Source: Myrica gale (lineage: Eukaryota; Streptophyta; Magnoliopsida; Fagales; Myricaceae). Taken from it: a DNA stretch of 64,000 nt. A model generated the notes under the pieces. It made no database searches, was not told the origin of the DNA, and was given only the letters and a program-made list of their open reading frames with translations. Location: NCBI GenBank assembly GCA_963930655.1, contig OZ005601.1, positions 24,676,921 to 24,740,920 of the forward strand. The letters are read 5' to 3'. How positions within the stretch are numbered: the stretch's first letter is position 1; each line of letters opens with the position of its first letter. The position numbers were made by a program, and so were the translations under genes. Shown in pieces: positions 10,861-22,242 of the stretch.

Positions 10861-10935
10861 AAGCAATCTCACAGGCAATCATTGGATGAGCTCATGGTCT
10901 TGAGAAAGCTTTGTTGACGGCAATAAGTTGTCCAT

Positions 10936-12138
10936 TTAGATGACCAGTTGTTTGGTTTTTAAACTTGAATATCTCGTATTATGTTCAATTGTGTGATTTG
11001 AACATAATAGGTGTCGGGATTTCACACGGCAAAGCCTAGGGGCATGTGATCCTTCAGCCAGTGACTTCATTTAATAAATTAGATTTATTGTAGTAGGAGA
11101 TGTTCAAGATTCTTCAAAATAGCAATTGAACTTGTGGAGCAGTCGTGTTAGTCTTTGTGATAAATAAGAGATTTGGGTAATGTTTGTTTTCAAGTTTTTT
11201 CTAGGATTCAAATCCATTCACAAACTATCACCGAACATCTTAAGAATTCAAACACCAATACATTTAACACAATCTCCAACAACTTTTTACTTAACACAAA
11301 TTTTCTCTCTATACTTTTTCACCAAATTCCAATACTTTTTTATTAAATAATTACATCAAATCATCTCTCTATCGTTTACACAAACACCTATAAAACACTA
11401 TTTCACATAAATATTCACAATTCTACTAGAATCTTACAATGTTTTACAACACGAACATGACATTGGTGGCTACGGAAGGTTTTACACTTGATATGCTTGG
11501 TGGGAGCTCCTATGTCCAACTATTGACACAACTAGGCGAAAGCTCTGTATTGTGGGAAGTTGCTCCCCAAGAAGGTCCAATACTTGTCGTGCTTATGTAA
11601 TCAATGATATTTTACCCCGTTGATAGAAATATTTTGGGTATTATGTTCGGAAAAGAAATTTATTTATGCCTTTAAGCTCTATCTTAAAACTTCACCCCTC
11701 TTATTTTAAGATTGAGGCGGAGGGTTGAGTCATTGATTAACCTGCTAGCATTTGTGTTACTTTTGCGAAAAGAAAAATAACCAATGAAATTGGATGTTCT
11801 CCAAAAAGGTGTAATTTGTTTCATTTTTTTTAAGTGCATTCACTTGTTTTTGCTTGATCTTAAACGTCACCCCTCCTATTTTAAGATTGAGGCGGATGGT
11901 TGAGTCATTGATTAACCTAACAGCTGTGTTACTTGGAGAACGGAAAATAACCAATGAATTTTGATGTTCTCCATAGAGGTGTAATTTGTTTCATTATTTT
12001 TTGAAGTGCATTCACTTGCCTTTGCGTGATCTTAAACGTCACCCCTCCTATTTTAAGATTAAGGTGGAGGGTTGAGTTATTGATTAACCTGCTAGTAGCT
12101 TTGTTACTTGCGGAAAGGAAAATAACCAATGAAATTTG
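10936..12138 (+). repeat. Right arm of the inverted host duplication
   Basis: This segment is the inverted counterpart of 3700-4531. It begins at TTAGATGACCAGTTG and includes a coding-like piece at about 11470-11600 (phrases MLGGSSYVQLLTQLGESS and APQEGPILVV). A diverged form recurs at 25870-26000. It ends in two to three 165-bp tandem units (11690-12138). The piece looks like an exon of an unrecognised gene upstream of the thioredoxin-like copy. A MITE interrupts the arm at about 11175-11465. Confidence 0.7.
11175..11465. mobile_element. Tourist-like MITE in the right arm
   Basis: The insertion is present here but absent from the left arm. Its ends are roughly inverse (GTAATGTTTGTTTT against the reverse complement of AACACGAACATGAC). 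Internal AT-rich sequence, such as CAAATCATCTCTCTAT, is the inverse of internal sequence in the elements at 51434-51631 and 53054-53250, so all three belong to one family. It has no coding capacity, and the exact ends are uncertain. Confidence 0.55.
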
Positions 12139-12363
12139 GGGCATGTTCGTTTTGAGAAAATTTTAAGAATTCTAAGAATAGTGTGAATATTTAGGTAATG
12201 TTTGAGTTTTATTGATATGCGTGTAAAATTTGTTGAGTTATATTGATGTTTGTAAAAAAGGTAATGTTGAGTTGTATTTATATACGTATAGGAATAATGC
12301 TAGGAGTATACATTTAGAAAGTTGGATTCAAATTCTAAAATTTTTAAGAAAACGAACATGCCC
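12139..12363. mobile_element. Tourist-like (PIF/Harbinger-type) MITE with TTG duplication
   Basis: The element begins GGGCATGTTCGTTTT and ends AAAACGAACATGCCC, a 15-bp perfect terminal inverted repeat. It is flanked by TTG at 12136-12138 and 12364-12366. The uninterrupted 165-bp units read AATTTGATGTTCTCC at this place, which confirms a 3-bp target-site duplication. It is 225 bp, AT-rich and non-coding. Confidence 0.8.
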
Positions 12364-12383
12364 TTGATGTTCTCCAGAAAGGT

Positions 12384-13850
12384 TTAATTTGTTTCATTAT
12401 TTTTTGAAATGCATTCACTTGTCTTTCCTTGTTCCAGGCGGGGACATTGCCTTTCTTTACCTGTACTTTTCATCTCGATATTGGTCTCCATTGGGCAACG
12501 CAATGAGGGATATTGAGTTCTTGAAATCCAGCAATGAATTGAAAATCTGGGAAAATGGATTCTTTTCCCAAACAGCCTCTGTTTTGCCTGAAGTGGCCAT
12601 GGGACACACATCAATATCCTAGAAATACCAACATCTGCAGCTTTGAGGGTCCTTTGATATTGAAATCCTTTCAAAATCTTGGGTCTACTGCTTTCAATTT
12701 TGTCACCTCTGTTTCAAAATCGTCGTCCCCTTTGATCAGTACCTTTAAGCCCTTCCAATTGGATGCTGCAATCGGCCAAAGTCAGAGTTTGCAGTTGAGA
12801 AAGAAGATCTTGACTCCTGAAGAGCAAGACGAGGCAAAGCATAGAGCATTTGCTGCAGCTTTAGCAATTGGAAAAGAAGCTACAGTTGTCGAGTTCTACT
12901 CACCGAAATGCAGGCTATGCAATTCTTTAGTTAATTTTGTTTCGGAGGTGGACAGTAGAAACTCATATTGGGTTGAGTTGTGGTAAGGGCTGGTTCGATT
13001 ATGATACTGGTTCTGCTCTAGAGAGTGCGAATGCTATAGAAACCAAATGTCTCGATTGTACAGACTCCTGTTCAGCTGGCTGAATCACTAGTTTCAATGT
13101 TAAGCATGAAAATTGCAAGTGATATTAGTTTATGAATTTGGAACAGTTAGGTTGCATGTGAAGCATGAACAAAGATGGTGGCATGCTATATTTGAGGGTG
13201 ATGGCTGGTAGAGGTTTATTTTCTGGATTACAAGAAGCAGCTGTAAAACTTTTAATTGTCTATATTGATCTGAATTCCGGATGTATCATTTCCCTCATTC
13301 CTGTGAAATGGAGTTAAAGTGTATGATCTATAAAAGCTTATTATTTAGGTGGAATAAATTTTTTCTATTACTTATAAGTGAAGGTGTACAACATAGGTGT
13401 CAATTAAGGTGATTAGTGTCGTTCAAAAGTTAGATTAGGCTTCAATTTCATGCCTTATTAATCGTCGAGTCATGTCAAGTATGTTAGATACGTACTACAT
13501 ATATGGGCATTCTTTTGCCCAATTCGTCGTGGATTTTGCAGGGCAACTCTCCCTTCTTTAAGCTTCTCTGTTGTTCATTTGTTTGGTTCCTTTGGTAAGA
13601 TTATATGTTTGGCTTCCTGCATGCTCCCTTGGATATAGTCTGACTAGTGTTTTAGCTCTAGCTGATTTCTCGGTGTTCATTGTCAATGCAGCTTCTTCAT
13701 TATGATATCCGATATGTTCCTTACTTTGTGCTGCTGGACCGAAAAGGGAGGGCACTAGCAAAGACAGGCGTTCCAAGCAGTCGGCTACATGTAATAGCAT
13801 GACTCTCTCATCTTCTCAAAATGAAGCGCTACCAGAAAAATATTGGCTAG
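12384..13850 (+). pseudogene. Thioredoxin-like protein, copy 1 (pseudogene)
   Basis: An open stretch at 12555-12986 begins [16 protein letters not shown] and continues with a likely transit-peptide-like Ser-rich region. A thioredoxin-fold segment follows with [23 protein letters not shown] is the redox CxxC. The continuation known from copy 2 ([17 protein letters not shown]) is missing. A last exon at 13692-13850, after a CAG acceptor, encodes [20 protein letters not shown] and the cis-Pro region, but contains an in-frame TGA near 13799. The gene resembles plant plastid-type thioredoxin-superfamily proteins, whose member I cannot name. The missing join and the stop make it a pseudogene. It sits head-to-tail upstream of OSB copy A. 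Confidence 0.75.
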
Positions 13851-14290
13851 CCCGCTTGGAAAAAAATAACTAGTATAGCATCCTCTCAAGTTTATATATT
13901 CAGCACGCTTTTAGTCCGGAAATGTATGTCCTAATGGACGCGGTGACAGCGGAATTTCCCGTTCGGATTGTTTCTGATTTTTAAAAAAAACTAATAAATT
14001 TATTGACCTATGCTAAAGTGCGTTATGATTCAGCGTCACTTACGACCTGTATCTCACTTCTCCCATCGTCCCGAGTCCCCCTCCTCACTCTTTCTCTCGC
14101 AGTCACAGACGTTCGGGCTTCCAGCCAAATGTTGTGGTCTCAATGCTTCGTGTTCTTCGTTCAGAGCTCACTTTATTCTCAAATACTAGATGATAGTAAG
14201 GATATAACCTTTGAAGTGATTGTTTAATTTCAAGCTTTATTTCTTCTCGTTGAAGTTTCGTAGTATGTGATGCGTGTACCCAATCCTTTT
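13851..14290 (+). other. Intergenic DNA upstream of OSB copy A
   Basis: Positions 13946-14190 repeat the sequence at about 1190-1234 and 1466-1650. The join near 13980-14005 is the empty site of the MITE found at 1235-1463. Otherwise no gene or promoter element is clear here. Confidence 0.5.
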
Positions 14291-14297
14291 TTGGATC

Positions 14298-14415
14298 AGT
14301 GAAAACCGGTCCTAGTTTTGCTGATGCTGCTGTCGGAAAAATTGCACAAAGCAAAAAAGTTTTTGCAGAAAGTGGTTATGAGAAGATTTTTCGACGAACG
14401 TTTGAGACTCTGCAC
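14298..14415 (+). pseudogene. GEM-like (GRAM-domain) exon fragment
   Basis: The plus strand reads [20 protein letters not shown] and then [17 protein letters not shown]. From family knowledge this matches the segment just before and at the start of the GRAM domain in plant GEM-like/ABA-responsive proteins (patterns such as GYEKIFRQTFE). The match stops after about 40 residues, and no other GRAM exon is nearby. It therefore looks like a stray exon carried along by rearrangement. The frame happens to stay open into OSB copy A exon 1, but the intervening CCGGAAT-rich stretch is not coding-like. Confidence 0.5.
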
Positions 14416-15514
14416 AAAAGCCCACATATTGAAACTCGAATTTCCAGTTTCCGATTCCGGAATGGAACCGGAATCCAAATTGGTACTCAAACCGGAATGG
14501 GCCATTCTGGTACCCACACTTACCTCAAATTCTCTTCTGAATACCACCGCAATATTCAAAATTTCCCTACACCTATCGGACTAATGAATGCGTACCGTTT
14601 CGGAGACCTAATTAGGAAAGCGCCCCGTTTCTCTCAGCAAAGGCTGGCCTCCACAGCCGCGAGCCCCATATCTCCACCAAACTACTTCACCGACAATGAC
14701 GAAGGCGGCAGCGCAGTGTACCGGCACGCTCTGAAATTTCTGCGGCCCGGGACCAAAGTTGGAGATGCAGTTGGTGAACTCCGTTAGCTTAATTGGGAAT
14801 GTGGATTATCCCCTGAAGTTCATTAACAGGAGGAACAGCGGTCGCTTGGGCGTTCACACTATGCTCTCTGTGAAACCCTCCCCTGACTCCAGCCGCAGAT
14901 TTAGGTCAAAACTCGATTAAATCTGTTATTTAGAAGTTGGTGACGCTTTCTAGTTTGCTGCTATTTATGTAGACTCACAGTCTGCAGTTTGTGAACAGGA
15001 TACTACTGAATATGTGGGATGAGATGGCAGAAATGTCGTTAGAACATTTGAAAGCGGTGATTTTGTGTATGTTTCAGGTCGTTTGGGGTCTTTTACGAAG
15101 CCTCGGGAGGATGGGAAGCTTAGAACAAATTTCATGGTTCAGAAGTGAATTACGATTTTTTTGTGGGTGTTGAGCGGTTCAGATGGAAATTAAAGCAATT
15201 TTGCTGATCACATAGTTGGTACTGTTTCATCAAATACAATGCCCCACTTCAGGACTAAATTACAAGAAAGAGATTCTTTTAAACATCACTAAGTAAATGA
15301 TGTTTTGGTGGCATTGGGGTGATTGCCATTGTTTATCTCTTCATTTGACTGCTTATTTAGGAAGTGTCTTCTGTATGTTTAACCTTGTGTTTCATGGTGA
15401 TCGGTGTCTAGTAGGGAATTAATTTTTCCCACTTTCATCTTAGTCTAATAGCAGCTCAAGCTTTCACCTTATGATTTTTTGTTGCATTCTTTTTCATTTG
15501 CTGATCATGTCTGG

Positions 15515-15920
15515 TAGGGCTGTCCAAGTTCCGGTCCGGGCCGGTTCGGTCTGGTTTGGCCGGCCAAACCGGCCATTTTGTAGAGTATATAGACCGGACC
15601 GGTCATATGACCGGTACGGTCCGGTCACCGGTTTCGCGGGTTCGGTTTGGGTCATGCCATTTTGGGCCGGTTTTGGGTTGGACCATGACATTTGGGCCGG
15701 TTTTGGGGTTGGGCCGTGCTATTTTGGGCCAATTTCCTGTTTGGCCCGGTTTGGAGAGGTATACTCCGGTCCGGTCCCAGGTTTTCGTGAGGGTAACCCG
15801 GAACCGGACCGGAATACACCGGTTTCCCGGTCTGGTCCACCCAATTGCAAAAAATTCCACTGGTTTCATCCAAAACCGGTCCGGTCTAGTCTGGGTTGGC
15901 CGGTATTTTGGACAGCCCTA
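15515..15920. mobile_element. Non-autonomous hAT element (GC-rich MITE), 8-bp TSD
   Basis: Terminal inverted repeats are TAGGGCTGTCCAA at the left and the inverse TTGGACAGCCCTA at the right. Both sides are flanked by ATGTCTGG (15507-15514 and 15921-15928), a perfect 8-bp duplication diagnostic of hAT elements. The interior is built from CCGGTCCGG/GGTTCGG-type words on both strands. OSB copy B has the uninterrupted site ATGTCTGGTG near 39035. It is 406 bp with no transposase and lies in intron 2 of OSB copy A; open frames inside it are compositional artefacts. Confidence 0.9.
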
Positions 15921-16875
15921 ATGTCTGGTGTTATTTTTAATGATTTATTGGCTATTTGATTGGGATGGACCTGTATCATGTAGAAGCTAATGGACTATAT
16001 TTGTTGAGAGATTATGAGAACAAATGATTGCACCTTAGACCTTTACCCTCTTCTGATGTTGTAGATGTGATGGATTGAGGGCAGCAATTTTTTTCCCAGT
16101 TTCAAAACATATGCACAACCTCTATCTTAATAACCATATTGTTTGTTCTGTTTAGGTCACCGTTGAAGAATTAAATTATGTCAGCAAAGGTAGTCGAGGG
16201 CCAACTAACCAAGGACAGGAGTTACAATCAGGAGCAGGTATGATTGCTCCCTCTGTTGAAATGTTGTACGCATATTTTCTTCGAGGCTTTCTACTGTTCG
16301 AGCTCATTGATTTTTGTTTTTGGTGGAGTTACTTAGAAAAGGCAAGAAAACTACAAAGCAAGTAACTGAAACCATTTTATATGGGGAGTGTTGTCGACAG
16401 GGGATTGGTGTAGCTGACCTAGAAACAGTTAAAATCAGGCTCACAGATGTTGGTGATTAAAGACAATTTACTTCTATGCTCAAATGCATATAATCACCTC
16501 AATGCAAGTGCTGCTTGAAAGAGTTTGGCATTTTGTTTTCCAAGGATTAGAGTTGTAATTCTTTAGGTTGTGGGCTATCCAACTTTTTATTGTGTTCTTT
16601 AATGCAGCACAAACAATTGTGCACCGCAATGTACTTGGAGTTTTGGTTTAATGACAATTGATAGCTCAGTTGAGGAGGGGTTCAACATTTTTACTTGACC
16701 ATGAGCCCTTCACCAATTAATCAACTGCATTATCATGGCTCACCTTAAAAGCTATTCAGTTTTCTAGCCATCTTGTTAATGGCCAGATAGAGGATGACAT
16801 TCTGCAAGCTGCTATTTTTGCTCTCACTGCGTTTTTCAGGTATAATCAGTTGCAGTCATCAAGTTTCTGCTGTGA

Positions 16876-18864
16876 TTGTACAGTCGATCAATTTCGCCAT
16901 GTTTCATGTTGTTGCTTGATTGGGAGTTTAGATTTCTACTGGTGATTGATTTGTTAATGGCGTTTTTGCGTGAGTTCCGAATCGAGTCCAAGGAGTTTCG
17001 TGTGACGGCAAATAATAAGGGATTAGTTACCATTTCTGAATGGAGCTCGAAGCTGTTTAATTCGATTCAGATGGGAAGGTATGGGGCTCTTTGGATGATA
17101 AATATGACCGATAAGTTGATGGAAGCTGCTTCTGGAACGGATTTCGCATTGAAGTTTAATGAAGCCAGAAGGGGTTTTTTGGCTCAGCGACGTTCTAACA
17201 GTGGCGGTAGATACGTTACGATAGTAGAATATGGAGATAGACAGAGGCAAGGGATGGTTATGGTGCCCGAAGGGAAGCAGGGTTATGGATGGCAGATTCT
17301 TAACAACGTCTTCCAAGAGTTGATTTCCCATTTTCGGATTGGAATTAATAGAGACATCCCTGTTGCGGGTAATCTTCCAGTAAATTCTGGTCAGTCTTTT
17401 GCCAATGTCGTTAATCGGAATGGGCAGCCGCTCAGTGCCGTTGGAGATCAGCGGGATTCCGATGAAGTTTTGAAGAAGAAAGGGAAGGAAGTTATGGGGC
17501 ATGCAGATTTGGTGGCAATACCTACGGGTTTCAAAACTATTCCAACTAAGATATACGGTGGAGAATCGTCGAGGGAGAGATTGCCGGCAGATTTTGTGGC
17601 GGTTAAAGATTCTGATTTAAGGAAACCACTTTTGTCGCATATTAGTGTGGAGGATTTTAATATGGGAGATGTGGTGCGGGAGGTTAGAGACTTGCGAAAT
17701 GAGATCCAAATTTTGGGCCATTTGCTTAATTTAAAGACTGATGGGCTTCCTTATAAGTGTCAAGTGTGTGGGTATCATTTGAAGGCCCAAAGGGTGTCGG
17801 CATTCAGGGGCCCAAAAGGAATTGTTTCTTTTTTGGATTGCAAGCTTCCGCAGGATGGGCCTGTGTCTGGATCTGGATTAAGCCATGTTTCAAGTCCGGC
17901 ATGTTTGGGCAAGCCCAATCCCATGGAGACCAGCGGTGGGGTATCGGATGAGATGATGGCCGAAGAAGAGCTTTGTGGTGTTGGGTCGGTGGCCGGAATG
18001 GGGTCGAGTGGCGAGCTCAGGCCGGCGAACGACACAGATAGTGCCGATCTTCAAGTCTTGGTCAGGCACGAGATGCTTGTGAGTCGTGTGTCGATGGTTA
18101 CTGAGTCGGGAGACACTGAACAGTCTCCCGAGACGTTGCCCCACTTTTCTTTGCCTGACCCGACCATTGTGGATGCTCCAGTGACCCAAGTATATGTTCG
18201 TAAGGGTGGCAAAGATGGGTTGGGTCATGGGGGTGGTTCGCAAGTGATTTTTTCTTGGCATCAAGAGGTTGTGAAGGAGTCGATGATGGCTGAGATTACA
18301 AAGTCGAGTTTGTGTTCTGATTTGGATGGTGGGAGTGATATGTCAGACTCGCAGAAACTGAAGGGCCCAAATATGGTGGTTGCATCATTTCCGGAGATGC
18401 AGAAAGAGGCTATTACTCAGAATAAAGCTTTTGAGGAGACCAATCCTGAGTTGGGGATAACTTTGTATGAGGGGGAGGTCGAGTGTGGGGGTGAGGATGA
18501 GTTTTTGGAAGGAAAAATTGTCAATATGGATGATATTCAACCACTCAAGGTTAGTTTCGATGGCTGCTGTGAGAGGGGTGAGAATTTTGTTTCTCTTCAG
18601 CCTTCTAAGTGGGTTTTGCAGATGGTTTCTACAGTTCGTCATTTGGTTGGGGTTTCTTGTGAGGGGTCTGAGGAGGAACTGATGCATCTTTTTGAAGCTT
18701 TGGAAAGGGATAGGTCTCAAATGAGTAGAAAATCATCGGGTAAGTCGGGAGGAAGGATGGTGAGGGAACTTAAAGCATTGGAGTTCAATATTAATTATGA
18801 TGGGATTGTTTCTTCTACTAGTAGAGGTAGGAGAGGAGGAAGGGAGTCTTCTAGTTGTCAATGA
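16876..18864 (+). CDS. LINE ORF1 protein
   Basis: The open frame spans 662 codons. The first Met gives a hydrophobic start, and the internal Met of MAFLREFRIESKEFRV may be the true start. The N-terminal 150 residues (TISEWSSKLFNSIQMGRYG, GGRYVTIVEYGDRQRQGM) resemble the conserved N-terminal domain of plant L1 ORF1 proteins. A single Cys pair (CQVCGYH) follows near residue 296, and the rest is acidic and low in conserved motifs. ORF1 proteins bind element RNA. The stop overlaps the ORF2 start: ATGA at 18861-18864 holds the ORF2 ATG and the ORF1 TGA, suggesting reinitiation. The frame is intact, unlike ORF2. Confidence 0.8.
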   Translation: MYSRSISPCFMLLLDWEFRFLLVIDLLMAFLREFRIESKEFRVTANNKGLVTISEWSSKLFNSIQMGRYGALWMINMTDKLMEAASGTDFALKFNEARRGFLAQRRSNSGGRYVTIVEYGDRQRQGMVMVPEGKQGYGWQILNNVFQELISHFRIGINRDIPVAGNLPVNSGQSFANVVNRNGQPLSAVGDQRDSDEVLKKKGKEVMGHADLVAIPTGFKTIPTKIYGGESSRERLPADFVAVKDSDLRKPLLSHISVEDFNMGDVVREVRDLRNEIQILGHLLNLKTDGLPYKCQVCGYHLKAQRVSAFRGPKGIVSFLDCKLPQDGPVSGSGLSHVSSPACLGKPNPMETSGGVSDEMMAEEELCGVGSVAGMGSSGELRPANDTDSADLQVLVRHEMLVSRVSMVTESGDTEQSPETLPHFSLPDPTIVDAPVTQVYVRKGGKDGLGHGGGSQVIFSWHQEVVKESMMAEITKSSLCSDLDGGSDMSDSQKLKGPNMVVASFPEMQKEAITQNKAFEETNPELGITLYEGEVECGGEDEFLEGKIVNMDDIQPLKVSFDGCCERGENFVSLQPSKWVLQMVSTVRHLVGVSCEGSEEELMHLFEALERDRSQMSRKSSGKSGGRMVRELKALEFNINYDGIVSSTSRGRRGGRESSSCQ

Positions 18865-21800
18865 AGCCACGAATTTTAAGTTGGAATGTTAGGGGGTTAA
18901 ATGATAGGGGGAAGTGTAGAAGAATTGGTAATTTAATAAGAGGGTGGAGACCAGATTTAGTGTGTTTGCAGGAGACAAAGCTTGAGGATTTTTCCAGAGC
19001 TGTGGTGAGAAGTTTGTGGGGAGGCCAACATGTGAGGTGGTGTTTCATTGCAGCAGAGGGCGCTTCAGGTGGTATTATTTTGTTGTGGGATTCACGTGTT
19101 TTGGAGCAGTTGGATTTGTGTAATGGTGTTTATTCTTTATCGGTCGTGTTTAAAAATATTGCAGATGATCATAAGTGGATTTATTCGGGTGTATACGGTC
19201 CTCATGATAACGATTCCCGGAGATTATTATGGGATGAGTTGGTGGGAGTATTTTCTTGGTGGAATCTTCCATGGTGTATTGGGGGAATTTTAATGTCGTC
19301 AAATTTCCTGGTGAGCGTTCAGTATCATATGGGAGTGTTCGCGCCATGGATGAATTTTCAGAGTTCATATCTGAAATGGGGTTGGTGGATATTCCGTTAG
19401 GTGGTGGATCTTTTACTTGGTCTAAAAACAGAAAGAATCAAACATGGTCTCGGATTGATAGATTTTTATTTAATTCCGAGTGGGAAATGTTGTTTCCAGA
19501 TATCCTTCAGCGTCGCTTGCCAAGGATTTATTCTGATCATTTTCCTATTTTGCTGGAGTGTGCTAGAGTGGCTAGTGGTAAGAAACCTTTTCGGTTTGAG
19601 AACATGTGGTTGAAGGCGGATGGTTTTGTGGAGATGGTTGGGGAAAAATGGAGAAGTTATGCTTTTGTAGGTTCGCCGAGTTTTGTTCTTAGTCAGAAAT
19701 TGAAGGCGTTGAAACAAGATTTGAAAGTGTGGAATTACGAAGTATTTGGGGACATTGGTAGCCGTAAGTTAGCTTTGATGGAAGAGCTTTCGTCCTTAGA
19801 TGAGCGGCAGCAGGAGGGTGAGTCTTTGGATGAGGACGACTTGATGCGAAAGCGGGAGGTGTGTAGAAACTTGGATCAGTTGATTGACTTGGAAGAGATT
19901 AGTTGGCGACAGAAGTCTCGGGCATTATGGCTTAAGGATGGAGATCGATGTACGAAGTTTTTTCATCGGGTGGCTAATTCTAATCGCAAATTCAATTCCA
20001 TTTCTCGATTGGAAGTGGATGGGGATGTGGTGGAGGATCCAGTTGATATTGCTACCCAGATTGTGTCTTTTTATACATCTTTGTATTCTGAACCGTATTC
20101 CTGGAGGCCAGCTTTGGAAGGGTTGGAGTTTAGTTCTATTTCTCGAGAAGACGCGAATGTTCTAGAAAGGAGGTTTGATGAGGAGGAGGTAACTTCAGTG
20201 GTTCGATCTTTTAATGGGGATAAAGCTTTTTCTTTAGCTTTCTATCAGTCTTGTTGGGAAGTGATTAAGAGTGATGTTCTTCTGGCTTTAAATGAGTTAG
20301 CGACTCATGGAAGGTTTGCTCGTAGTTTCAATGCTACTTTTGTTGTGCTTATTCCCAAAAAACCCGGTGCGGTGGATTTGAAGGATTTTCGTCCTATTAG
20401 CCTAGTCGGAGGTGTTTATAAAATCCTTGCTAAGGTATTGTCTAATAGATTACGACGTTTTTTGGATAAGATTATTTCTTCCTCTCAAAATGCATTTGTG
20501 AAGGGGCGGCAGATTTTGGACTCAGTGTTGATCGCTAATGAATGTATTGTTATGGAAGCTTTCTCGAGAATGATGTCTCAGTTGTCTGTTAATGGAGGAA
20601 TTGAAGGTTTTCAGGTTGGAAGTAGGGAGGATTCTCAGCATAGTGTTTCTCATTTGTTATTTGCTGATGATACTCTCGTTATGATGGGAACGAATATGAA
20701 TCAATTTAGACATTTGCGTTGTTTGCTTTTGTGTTTTGAGGTTGTTTCGGGGCTCAAAGTAAATCTTGCCAAATCAGAGGTTATTCTGGTTGGTAGGGTT
20801 GATGATGTTTCTGCATTGGCCAGTATTTTGGGTTGTAGAGTGTCTTCACTGCCTATGATTTATCTGGGTTTGCCATTGGGTGCTCCTTATAAGAGTCTTC
20901 GGGTTTGGGATGATATATTGGAACGGATGGCGCGAAAGTTGGAAGTTTGGAAGAGGATGTATTTATCGAAGGGAGGTAGACTTACTCTGATTAAATCTAC
21001 TCTCGCTAGTCTTCCTACTTATTTCTTGTCTCTTTTTCCGCTGCCAGTTTCAGTTTCTAAAAAATTGGAGAAATTGCAAAGGGATTTCCTATGGGGTAGT
21101 GACGAGAATGCGCATAAATTTCATTTATTGAAGTGGGAGCAAGTGTGTTCTCCATTGGATAATGGTGGTTTGGGTTTGCGACGGTTGTTGATTTTCAATC
21201 AAGCTTTGTTGGGTAAGTGGTTGTGGAGGTTTACTACTGAAAGAGATAGTTTTTGGAGGAAGATCATTGAGGCCAAATATGGAGTCGAGGAAGATGGCTG
21301 GTGTACTAGAAATGTGAGGGGTCCGTATGGCGTTAGTCTTTGGAAACATATTAGTAATGGATGGAATGTTTTTCATAGTCATATTCGTTATGTTGTGGGA
21401 TCGGGTCAGTGTGTTCGTTTCTGGCATAACAGATGGTGTGGTGATAGTCCACTTTGTTACTCTTTTCCCGATGTTTCTCTTTGGTTCGAGATCCGTTTGT
21501 TCGTGTTGCTGATTATTTAGAGGTTGGGGTTGCCAATATTGTATGGAATATTCAATTTACTAGAAGTCCTAATGATTGGGAATTACCGGAGTTCATGTCA
21601 TTTTTCAGCACTCTTTACGCTCATGTTATTATGCGAGGTGGTTCTGATAAGGTGGTTTGGGTGGGAGCTAAAGATGGTAGATTCGCAGTTAAATCTTTCT
21701 ATAACTCTCTCAGTGGGGATAGTTTGAGTTTGCTTCCGTGGCGTGAGGTGTGGAGGAGTAAAGTCCCTATGAGAGTTGCTTTCTTTGTGTAGGAAGTGTT

Positions 21801-22242
21801 GCATGGAAAGATTTTGACCATTGATAATTTGAGAAGACGGGGACTATGTGTGATTGATTGGTGTTATTTGTGCAAAGGTGATGTTGAATCTGTTGATCAT
21901 TTGTTGCTTCATTGTTCGGTGGCATCTGACTTGTGGAACTTTGTATTTAGTATGGTTCAGTTAAGTTGGGTTATGCCGGCTACTATTGTGGGAGTTTTAA
22001 AATGTTGGAAAAAGAAATTTAGAGACCCTTTGGCGAAGGTAATTTGGAAGATGATTTCGTCATGTTTGTGGTGGTGTTTGTGGCAGGAAAGGAATACACG
22101 ATGCTTTCAGAATTCTGCTCATTCTTCGGCTCAGTTGCAGGAGACTTTTCTTTTATCTCTTTACTGTTGGGTTATTGCTGTAATGGGAGGGGCTTTTGTG
22201 GATTATTTTGATTTTGTTAGCTTTTTCATTTGTATGTTCTGA
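18861..22242 (+). pseudogene. LINE ORF2 (endonuclease-reverse transcriptase), disabled
   Basis: The endonuclease (APE type) starts MKPRILSWNVRGLNDRGK with VCLQETK and YGPHD. The frame shifts near 19280 and resumes as GGSFTWSKNRKNQTWSRIDR and SDHFPILLE. The reverse transcriptase has the segment LKDFRPISLVGGVYKILAKV and the catalytic LLFADDTLVMMG. Compared with the second LINE, it lacks the short PGPNGF segment (near 20227) and about 110 residues of the palm (near 20552), including the LDIHKAYD and GLRQGDPLSP motifs. A frame change follows near 21500 and a TAG near 21790. The end carries the RVT zinc-binding domain (WCYLCKGDVESVDHLLLHC). It cannot mobilise itself. Confidence 0.88.

Noticed and set aside
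14299-14787. One 162-codon frame joining the GEM-like scrap to OSB exon 1
   Set aside because: The middle part is CCGGAAT-rich and not protein-like; the two ends belong to different families and the frame is open by chance.
15471-15959. Long overlapping open frames on both strands
   Set aside because: They lie within the CCGG-rich hAT MITE and arise from its composition.
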